Below, in pieces: positions 1 through 5,209 of a stretch of 5,209 nucleotides of DNA. Source of the stretch: Thermoplasmata archaeon (lineage in GTDB: Archaea; Thermoplasmatota; Thermoplasmata; B31-G17). How positions within the stretch are numbered: position 1 is the first letter of the stretch; every line of letters begins with the position of its first letter. Both the position numbers and the translations under genes were made by a program. A model generated the notes under the pieces. It was not told where the DNA came from, did no database searches, and was given only the letters and a program-made list of their open reading frames with translations. Location of the stretch: assembly GCA_003649915.1 (NCBI GenBank), contig QMTG01000084.1, forward strand, positions 1-5,209, read 5' to 3'.

Positions 1-3000
1 CAGAATCACACAAGCAGTGTGGTTTTCACGGGCTATTCAAACGCCACGGGAGTGATAGCGTTTGTGCCTGTGGACAGGTACATGCTCACCGCTCCAGATG
101 TGAGAGATTATTCATGTCAGAACCACTCAATAATCGCATCCAAGTATGGATATGAGACCGCTGTTGTGGACTTCAACGCATCAATGGCAACAGACATAGT
201 TGTATTCATGCACACTATTGGAAAACCGGAGATACCGTACTTCAATGTTAGCAGAAACCTCATGGGAGTAAACTCCCCGATCTGGATCAACGCTACAGTC
301 GTAGAGGCTACGCTGTTGTCCATGTTGTCTGGTTTCGCCATATATAACAACACCAACGCCAGCGGCGATTTCTACAGGATAATACTGGCTAGGTATCAGG
401 CGGAATCCCAGGGCAACGACACGTATTATGTTAACACAACATGGGACTCCACAGACGAATACGGATACATAAGCGAAGGCGACCATGGCGAATATGTTAT
501 GTTCACTGATGAACTCATGGGTCGCCCGGGAATTGACTGTCTTTTCTGGGACGGTAGCCAGTGGATGAACGGGACGCTATACTTCAGCTTCAACGGCGAC
601 CCATATGCGGTATACATCAAGTCAACAGATACCTTTTTGTGCCTATTCACACCCGAGATGAAGATAAGACCGCTGAACATGATGCTTCTCACATCTGGAG
701 GATCTGTGACCACCACGCCGGGAGCAACGTATAACATCCTAAACATCACACTGACCAAATACAGTATGCTTGAGGACGGCGACTATCTCGCCCTAGTCTC
801 TGTTTGTGACAGGGGCTTTTTGCAAAACGCCACGTTCGTCCCTGTAACTGTGGACAACACTCCACCCACGATAGAAAGCATAACACCACCGGATAACACA
901 TGGTTTGGTCCAGGCGAATACACCATCACGGTAACAGCAACAGGGGCATCAAAAGTCGTTTTCTACGCAAGCTCCAACGGCACATGGGAACAGGTTTGGG
1001 TTGACAGCACACCTGGTGACGGTTTCACACTATCAATAAATACCACAGATTCAAATGGTCCGCCAGAGGGGCTGGTGAACCTCACAGTCGCAGCATACGA
1101 CGACGCGAACAACATCGAGACGGAGATATATCACTTCGGAGTGGACACGACCCCGCCTGTGATAACGGTGTTCTCACCCGCCAACAATACGCTGGTGAAT
1201 GGTAGCTTTGTGTTGAGGTTTAGCGTCACAAAGGAACTTTTTGCGGACGTTCAGGTGGCTGTTGATTCTGTTGTGGTCTATCACGCCGAATATTACAACG
1301 AGTCGCCTGTTGTTGAGTTAGAGATTGACACAACAAACCTGAGTGATGGATGGCATGAGATACAAATATTTGTGAGAGATATTGCGAATAACAGACACTC
1401 TGTTGTTATAAACTTTGAGCTTGATACAACGCCACCTGTTATCTCGAGTGTGTCGCCTGTGTCTGGTGTTTGGTGGTCTTCTGGAAGTCACATGATAACA
1501 GTGAATGCGTCGGATGTGAATCTTTATAATGCTACACTTTCTGTTTTGGTGGAAAGTCAGTGGAGTATTTTTGGGTGGGATAATGACACATCGGATGGTA
1601 TAACCTTCTGGGTTAATGTTTCAACAGAGGACGGCGGCAGTCTTGGCGAGGGCAGTCACTTGTTTAAGATTGTTGTTAATGATCGTGCTGGTAATAGTAA
1701 CTCAACCCTGCTTTGGGTTAATATTGATACGAAGGCGCCCAAGGTTGAGTTGGTTGGTGAACTGCCTGTGTACGTTTACCCAGGTGATGATCTCAGTCTG
1801 ACCATAAACATAGGCGATGTATCTTATGAGGTGTACGTCACAATCATGCTGGACGCTGATATCACTCTATACACTGATTCTGTTTCCTGTTGGGGATTGG
1901 TGACAGAGAACTTTGTGGTTCATGTGCCTGAGAATGTTAATGATGGTGTGCACACTTTAATAATAACGGTCCGTGACGCAGCAGGAAACGAGGCGTATGT
2001 TACAGAAAACACAACCATTGACACGACGCCACCCGTGATCTCAGGAATATCGCCTGTGTCTGGTGTTTGGTTGTCCTATGGGAGCCACCTGATAACAGTG
2101 AATGCGTCGGATGTGAATATTTATAATGCCACGTTTTCTGTTTTGATGGATGGTCAGTGGAGTATTGTTGGTTGGGATAATGACACATCGGATGGTATAA
2201 CGTTCTGGATCAACATATCAGCCGATGGGAAGAACAGCATAGGTGAGGGCAGCCATATGTTTAGGGTTGTTGTTAACGATTGCGCCGGTAATAGCAACTC
2301 AACAATGCTTGAGATTAATGTTGACCTCACACCACCCGAGGTTGAAATGGCGGCTCTACCATATTACGTCTATCCGGGCGATGACATTAATCTTTCCATG
2401 AACATCACCGATGCCTCAGGCGAGGTGAACATTGTCGTTATGCTTGATAATTCTACGATCCTGTACAGCGATACCGTGTTCTTCGATGGATGGACAATGA
2501 AGGAAACCACAGTTCATATGCCTGAGAACCTTAATGATGGGTCACATACCCTCAATATAATAACCCGTGACAGGGTTGGGAATGAGGGATACATCACGAA
2601 GAACATAATGGTTGATACGGTGCCGCCGGAGATAAACATCCATTATCCCTCTATAGTCTATGCAGACACGGAGGTTGTGCTGAATGCGTCAAACACCACT
2701 GATGCCTGTGCGAGCCTGTCGTTCTCATGGTATATCTCAGGTCCTGAGACCTTTAATCTCAATGGCAGCAGGGTAACATTCACCCCATTATTGGGTGGGG
2801 AGTATAATGTCACGCTTAGTGTAAGTGATGCTGCGGGCAACACCAACACGACCACATTCACCATCCTTGTGCAATTTGAAATATGCATCGGGCCACTGCT
2901 CTACGAAGACGGCAATCCTGTGGAGAACGCGACAATAACCGTTGATAGCCAGGAATACGCAACAGATGCAAACGGTAACATCTCTCTCTATCTAAACTCC

Positions 3001-3546
3001 GGCACCTACGACTGTTCCATCACTTATGGCAATTGGTATGACAGCTTCACACTCATCGTGGAGGATAATGGCTCCACAAGGTACACATTGCGCAAGGTGC
3101 CACTGCCGCTCATGACCCTTACGATAGGTCCAGTTCACGATACAAATGGCAATCCAATCTCAGATGCCAACGTCACCGTAATCATCGATGGTAAGCAGTA
3201 CAATGGCACAACTGATGAGAATGGCTATGTAAGGATTGAAGTTCCACCATCAGCCATTGGAAAGAATGCAAGGATAATAATAGAACACCCAGACTATGAG
3301 ACCATTGATACTAACGCGACAGTGCCCAATGATGGTGTTATCCCCCTGACAACTGAGATGAAACCGCAGCCCAAGGAAAAGGGCACACCAGTGATTGTTA
3401 TCATGGCGCTTGTGCTCATAATACTGGCTATAGGTGTCTTTTTCATAGCAATAAGGGGCATTGAAAGACGTGGGGGTAAGTTTGGGGAAGAGAGCATTGA
3501 AGAGGCAGAAGAGTTTGAGGAGAACATTGAGGGAAAGACTGTTTAA
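1..3546 (+). CDS. Large Ig-like/PKD-repeat surface protein with C-terminal membrane anchor (5' partial)
   Basis: The reading frame is open from the first base, so the gene is 5'-truncated. The GTG at 19 is not a credible start, because no signal peptide or ribosome binding site accompanies it. The visible part is 1181 residues (numbered from base 1). Residues 1-284 are an extracellular region I do not recognise. Residues 285-871 are six Ig-like modules of about 93-101 residues, each opening with a D-x-T-x-P-type signature (DNTPP, DTTPP, DTKAP, DLTPP). Residues 872-958 are PKD-like, with a VSDAAGN-type end. Residues about 960-1032 and 1038-1120 are two carboxypeptidase-regulatory-like sandwiches (EDGNPVENATITV, TNGNPISDANVTV). 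One hydrophobic helix (1131-1151) is followed by basic residues and an acidic tail, giving an N-out, C-in topology. N-x-S/T sequons are very frequent (more than 35 by eye), which fits a glycosylated archaeal surface protein. A role in adhesion or as a cell-envelope glycoprotein is inferred from architecture only; no catalytic motif is visible. Confidence 0.9.
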   Translation, partial: QNHTSSVVFTGYSNATGVIAFVPVDRYMLTAPDVRDYSCQNHSIIASKYGYETAVVDFNASMATDIVVFMHTIGKPEIPYFNVSRNLMGVNSPIWINATVVEATLLSMLSGFAIYNNTNASGDFYRIILARYQAESQGNDTYYVNTTWDSTDEYGYISEGDHGEYVMFTDELMGRPGIDCLFWDGSQWMNGTLYFSFNGDPYAVYIKSTDTFLCLFTPEMKIRPLNMMLLTSGGSVTTTPGATYNILNITLTKYSMLEDGDYLALVSVCDRGFLQNATFVPVTVDNTPPTIESITPPDNTWFGPGEYTITVTATGASKVVFYASSNGTWEQVWVDSTPGDGFTLSINTTDSNGPPEGLVNLTVAAYDDANNIETEIYHFGVDTTPPVITVFSPANNTLVNGSFVLRFSVTKELFADVQVAVDSVVVYHAEYYNESPVVELEIDTTNLSDGWHEIQIFVRDIANNRHSVVINFELDTTPPVISSVSPVSGVWWSSGSHMITVNASDVNLYNATLSVLVESQWSIFGWDNDTSDGITFWVNVSTEDGGSLGEGSHLFKIVVNDRAGNSNSTLLWVNIDTKAPKVELVGELPVYVYPGDDLSLTINIGDVSYEVYVTIMLDADITLYTDSVSCWGLVTENFVVHVPENVNDGVHTLIITVRDAAGNEAYVTENTTIDTTPPVISGISPVSGVWLSYGSHLITVNASDVNIYNATFSVLMDGQWSIVGWDNDTSDGITFWINISADGKNSIGEGSHMFRVVVNDCAGNSNSTMLEINVDLTPPEVEMAALPYYVYPGDDINLSMNITDASGEVNIVVMLDNSTILYSDTVFFDGWTMKETTVHMPENLNDGSHTLNIITRDRVGNEGYITKNIMVDTVPPEINIHYPSIVYADTEVVLNASNTTDACASLSFSWYISGPETFNLNGSRVTFTPLLGGEYNVTLSVSDAAGNTNTTTFTILVQFEICIGPLLYEDGNPVENATITVDSQEYATDANGNISLYLNSGTYDCSITYGNWYDSFTLIVEDNGSTRYTLRKVPLPLMTLTIGPVHDTNGNPISDANVTVIIDGKQYNGTTDENGYVRIEVPPSAIGKNARIIIEHPDYETIDTNATVPNDGVIPLTTEMKPQPKEKGTPVIVIMALVLIILAIGVFFIAIRGIERRGGKFGEESIEEAEEFEENIEGKTV
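853..1422 (+). repeat. First, divergent A-B Ig-like module pair inside the surface protein
   Basis: This pair has an A-type module (853-1143, opening DNTPPTIESI) and a B-type module (1144-1422, opening DTTPPVITVF). They match the two later pairs in length, order and landmarks: A has SITPPDNTW near its start and a G-E-Y-T-I-T-V strand, and B ends in a DGWHEIQIFVRDIANN strand matching NDGVHTLIITVRDAAGN of the next B. The protein is clearly more diverged here than between the two later pairs, so this looks like the oldest copy. Confidence 0.6.
1423..2019 (+). repeat. Second A-B Ig-like module pair (tandem duplicate, copy 1)
   Basis: A module 1423-1725 (101 residues, opening DTTPPVISSVSP, with the landmark GWDNDTSDGITFW) is followed by B module 1726-2019 (98 residues, opening DTKAPKVELVG, with YVYPGDD and a VPENVNDG turn). 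The pair is duplicated directly downstream at 2020-2613. Counted by hand, about 74 of 101 residues of the A modules are identical, and long identical DNA stretches occur at a constant 597-base offset (1453-1474, 1493-1521 and 1576-1604). Confidence 0.88.
2020..2613 (+). repeat. Third A-B Ig-like module pair (tandem duplicate, copy 2)
   Basis: A module 2020-2322 (101 residues, opening DTTPPVISGISP) aligns with 1423-1725 without gaps. B module 2323-2613 (97 residues, opening DLTPPEVEMA, with YVYPGDD and MPENLNDG) aligns with 1726-2019 with about one residue of length difference. Identical DNA stretches of 22, 29 and 29 bases at 2050-2071, 2090-2118 and 2173-2201 match copy 1 exactly. The B modules share the protein pattern but are much less alike at the DNA level. 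Confidence 0.88.
2614..2874 (+). other. PKD-like domain of the surface protein
   Basis: Residues 872-958 carry features of a PKD (polycystic kidney disease) fold: a VVLNAS strand, a central SLSFSWYISGP strand with the characteristic Trp, a GGEYNVTLSVSDAAGN strand pair and a closing TTFTILV strand. Such domains are common in archaeal surface layer and adhesion proteins, where they act as extracellular spacers. Here the domain links the Ig-like array to the membrane-proximal modules. Confidence 0.7.
2881..3360 (+). other. Two carboxypeptidase-regulatory-like modules of the surface protein
   Basis: Two consecutive modules share the pattern 'D-x-x-G-N-P-[VI]-x-x-A-x-[IV]-T-V ... Y-x-[TG]-[DT]-x-[ND]-G-[NY]-[IV]'. 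The first (about 2881-3096) has EDGNPVENATITV and YATDANGNISLYL. The second (about 3112-3360) has TNGNPISDANVTV and YNGTTDENGYVRIEV. This pattern is typical of CarboxypepD_reg-like beta sandwiches, which form rigid stalks next to the membrane. The family assignment is from pattern recognition only. Confidence 0.6.
3391..3453 (+). other. C-terminal transmembrane helix of the surface protein
   Basis: These 21 codons give an uninterrupted hydrophobic segment (VIVIMALVL through VFFIAI). A proline- and lysine-containing linker precedes it, and basic residues (RGIERRGGK) followed by a glutamate-rich tail come after it. The positive-inside rule puts the short tail in the cytoplasm and all Ig-like modules outside. 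Confidence 0.88.
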
Positions 3547-3620
3547 TCCACGGAGGGATCGGCACATCTGGGAAAGAGAAGCAAGAATGATCTGGCAGCG
3601 GAGGAAATGTTAGGTAAGGG

Positions 3621-3920
3621 GAGGGAACAGAAGAGACGATGGATATTTTGATAACGGCTGGGTGAAACCAAAACGCGTATAGTGTCACATATCAATAATA
3701 AACGCATCCCCGCGGTTAGGGTAGTGTTGATATAGAAAAGGTGTTAGAGGGTTTGAAAAGAAAGGCTGGGCTGGTTGACTGGCATAATGATGAATGAAAT
3801 GAATATTACACCGTGTTTGCTAAGTCGTTTGAAGAGAAAGGAGAGGGTTACTATCGCTTTGATTTGGAGATATACAATCTTATCAGCATTGAATGGAAGG
3901 GAAAAATGGGGGCACAATAA
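3621..3920 (+). pseudogene. Decayed C-terminal remnant, probably of an archaeal ATPase/DUF234-family protein
   Basis: In one frame, 3720-3917 reads GSVDIEKVLEGLKRKAGLVDW then HNDE, a TGA stop at 3795, and NEYYTVFAKSFEEKGEGYY followed by RFDLEIYNLI, ending at TAA 3918-3920. This looks like real protein and resembles the end of archaeal ATPases (PF01637 with DUF234 and a nuclease-like C-terminus). There the E-[VC]-K-W motif is followed by 'L+xKA..V.W....R.EYY..FAKSF' and a final 'DL' strand. In the same frame, 3621-3662 reads EGTEETMDILITAG, recalling the family's 'EIDI[LV]A' strand at about the expected distance upstream. Stops at 3663, 3696, 3699, 3717 and 3795 break the frame, so no functional product is expected. 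The N-terminal ATPase domain is absent. The family call is from memory, not from a search. Confidence 0.5.
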
Positions 3921-3923
3921 TCA

Positions 3924-3943
3924 ATGAGCAATGCTGTGCTCAT
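3924..3943. other. Short perfect hairpin (7-bp stem, 6-base loop)
   Basis: ATGAGCA (3924-3930) and TGCTCAT (3937-3943) are exact reverse complements around the loop ATGCTG. The element sits just after the decayed gene and about 57 bases before the proS start. No T-run follows, so it is not a standard terminator. It could be a remnant signal, a protein-binding site or chance. Confidence 0.35.
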
Positions 3944-3968
3944 CCTAACAAATATTCATGAACGAAAC

Positions 3969-3978
3969 GCTAATTAAT
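3969..3978 (+). promoter_or_regulatory. proS: Possible archaeal TATA box for proS
   Basis: The AT-only core TAATTAAT (3971-3978) is preceded by a purine-rich GAAACG stretch that could act as a BRE (TFB-recognition element). Its centre lies about 26 bases before the proS ATG, the usual distance from an archaeal TATA box to the transcription start. The transcript would therefore begin at or very near the start codon. Inferred from spacing and composition only. Confidence 0.4.
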
Positions 3979-4000
3979 CACCGCTGTATATGGGGCAGGG

Positions 4001-5209
4001 ATGAGCGGAGATGAGGAAAAGGCGCTGCCGAAAAAGTCCGAGTTTAGTGAGTGGTATACCGAGGTCGTTGAGAGGGCTGATTTGTGCGATAAAAGGTATC
4101 CGATAAAGGGTATGAATGTGTGGCGACCATATGGCTGGAAAATAATGAGAAATATTGATAATATTATAAGAAAGGAGATGGAGAGAACAGGGCATGAAGA
4201 GGTATACTTTCCCATGCTTATACCTGTCGAGCAATTCAAGCGGGAGGCAGACCATATAAAGGGTTTTTTCGGGCAGGTCTATATGGTTACGAGGGCTGGT
4301 GATGAGGAACTTGATATTCCCATGATACTGAGGCCGACCAGCGAAACCGCAATATATCCTCTGTTTTCGTTATGGGTGAGAAGCCATGCAGACCTGCCGT
4401 TGAAGGTTTTCCAGATAGTTAACACATTTCGTTACGAGACAAAGCACACACGGGCGTTTATAAGGGTGCGCGAGATACACTTTTTTGAATCACACACATG
4501 CCATAGGGATTTTGAGGATGCTGAGAGGCAGGTTAGGGAAGACCTTGATATCATGGCGAAACTCATGCGCGATTTATGCCTGCCATATATTGTGTGCAAA
4601 AGGCCTGACTGGGATAAGTTCCCAGGTGCCTACTACTCGCTGGGAGTGGACGTTTTCATGCCTTCTGGACGCACGCTTCAAGTAGGCTCGATTCATAACT
4701 ATCGAACAAACTTCTCCGAGCCGTACAACATAAAGTATGAGGACGAGCACGGGGAGCATCATTATGTGCATCAGACAACCTATGGTATGAGCGAAAGGCT
4801 TGTGGGGGCGGTCGTTGGCATCCACGGTGATGATAGGGGTATAGTGCTCCCGCCCAAAATTGCGCCGTATCACGGCGTTATTGTTCCGATACTTTCAAAG
4901 GAGTTAAAGGATCCTATAATTGATGTGTGCGCGAGGGTTCGGGATTCCTTGCAAAACGCTGGCTACTCTATAATACTCGATGATAGGGACTTGAGACCGG
5001 GAAACAAGTACTATTACTGGGAGATGCGGGGTGTCCCTATTCGCTTAGAAGTTGGACCGAGAGATTATGCTGACGATACGATAACGCTTTCTCTGAGGCA
5101 CACGCTTGAGAGAAGGGTTGTTAAGAGGGAGAAAATTGCCGAGGAGTTCGGAAAAGCGCTTGCAGAGGTTGAATCTGGGCTCATGGAAAGGGCAAAAGCC
5201 ATGTTACTG
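4001..5209 (+). CDS. proS: Prolyl-tRNA synthetase, archaeal/eukaryal type (3' partial)
   Basis: This class II synthetase charges tRNA-Pro with proline in the cytoplasm. The first 403 residues are present; the family is usually about 470-500, so the C-terminal zinc-binding-like domain is cut off. Visible landmarks: FSEWY near the N-terminus (15-19), a motif 1 region ending GHEEVYFPMLIP (64-75), the proline-binding RPTSET (111-116), motif 2 FRYETKHTRAF (143-153) continuing to REIHFFE (157-163), FPGAYYSLGVDVF (207-219), LQVGSIHNYRTNFS (226-239), and the motif 3 region HGDDRGIVLPP (275-285). The anticodon-binding domain starts near 289 and includes DDRDLRPGNKYYYWE (327-341) and GVPIRLEVGPRD (344-355). 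No editing insertion lies between motifs 2 and 3, as expected for this type. ATG 4001 is the only reasonable start, because the in-frame stop TAA 3971 precedes it with no other start codon between. No strong ribosome binding site is seen. Confidence 0.97.
   Translation, partial: MSGDEEKALPKKSEFSEWYTEVVERADLCDKRYPIKGMNVWRPYGWKIMRNIDNIIRKEMERTGHEEVYFPMLIPVEQFKREADHIKGFFGQVYMVTRAGDEELDIPMILRPTSETAIYPLFSLWVRSHADLPLKVFQIVNTFRYETKHTRAFIRVREIHFFESHTCHRDFEDAERQVREDLDIMAKLMRDLCLPYIVCKRPDWDKFPGAYYSLGVDVFMPSGRTLQVGSIHNYRTNFSEPYNIKYEDEHGEHHYVHQTTYGMSERLVGAVVGIHGDDRGIVLPPKIAPYHGVIVPILSKELKDPIIDVCARVRDSLQNAGYSIILDDRDLRPGNKYYYWEMRGVPIRLEVGPRDYADDTITLSLRHTLERRVVKREKIAEEFGKALAEVESGLMERAKAMLL

Larger units (their letters stand above)
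3547..4000. other. Intergenic region without an intact gene
   Basis: This 454-base gap has no complete coding sequence on either strand and no recognisable tRNA. Its content is a short stretch of no clear meaning (3547-3620), a probable decayed coding sequence (3621-3920), a short hairpin (3924-3943) and a TATA-like element before proS. No poly-T run suggesting an archaeal terminator follows the surface protein gene. Confidence 0.6.

Noticed and set aside
19..21. GTG as the start codon of the surface protein
   Set aside because: The frame is open back to base 1, no signal peptide follows this GTG, and a surface protein of this kind needs one. The gene most likely begins before the window.
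853..2613. The repeated Ig-like array as a CRISPR-like or mobile repeat
   Set aside because: The repeat unit is about 600 bases, lies in frame within one gene and encodes matching protein domains, so it is an intragenic domain duplication.
2779..2801. C-rich/G-rich inverted repeat within the PKD-like domain
   Set aside because: The stem is only 5-6 bp and lies inside coding sequence with normal codons, so it is most simply chance.
3443..3688. Reverse-strand ORF of 81 codons over the end of the surface protein gene and the intergenic region
   Set aside because: It overlaps a confident coding region, is rich in Pro, Ser and Phe as expected for the complement of purine-rich DNA, and has no recognisable domain or start signal.
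3547..4000. A tRNA or other structured RNA in the intergenic gap
   Set aside because: No T-loop-like GTTCRANNC sequence or cloverleaf arms could be found on either strand, and much of the gap reads as a decayed protein instead.
3970..4255. Two reverse-strand ORFs of 89 and 93 codons opposite the start of proS
   Set aside because: They are antisense to an unambiguous prolyl-tRNA synthetase and look like complement-strand artefacts.
4485..4873. ORFs on both strands inside proS (4485-4685 +, 4574-4873 -)
   Set aside because: Both lie in other frames of the conserved catalytic core of proS and have no independent support.

Overview
The window most likely comes from an archaeal genome of moderate GC content, perhaps of the Thermoplasmatota. 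This rests on three observations: a prolyl-tRNA synthetase of the archaeal/eukaryal type with no editing insertion, a very large sequon-rich surface protein built from Ig-like modules and anchored by a C-terminal membrane helix, and the absence of a clear Shine-Dalgarno site before the synthetase, whose upstream region fits an archaeal TATA box about 26 bases from the start codon. The lineage is inferred from family resemblance and was not searched.

Layout. Positions 1-3546 (+) hold the 3' part of a gene for a giant extracellular membrane-anchored protein. Its true start and signal peptide lie before the window. In order it has an uncharacterised N-terminal region, three consecutive two-module units (A-B, A-B, A-B) of 'DTTPP'-type Ig-like domains, a PKD-like domain, two carboxypeptidase-regulatory-like beta-sandwich modules, one transmembrane helix and an acidic cytoplasmic tail. 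The second and third A-B units are a clear tandem duplication with a constant 597-base offset across the A modules.

Positions 3547-4000 contain no intact gene. Within them, about 3621-3920 reads in one frame as a decayed coding sequence. It resembles the C-terminal nuclease-like region of the archaeal ATPase (PF01637)/DUF234 family and is broken by several stop codons and probably one frameshift. A short perfect hairpin (3924-3943) and a TATA-like element (about 3969-3978) follow.

Positions 4001-5209 (+) hold proS, an archaeal-type prolyl-tRNA synthetase cut off by the window end before its C-terminal domain.

The genes do not form an obvious pathway: a cell-surface gene and a housekeeping translation gene lie in the same direction, separated by what looks like a decaying accessory gene. 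The points most worth a second look are the decayed ATPase remnant and the unevenly conserved domain duplication. I found no convincing new defence or mobile system.
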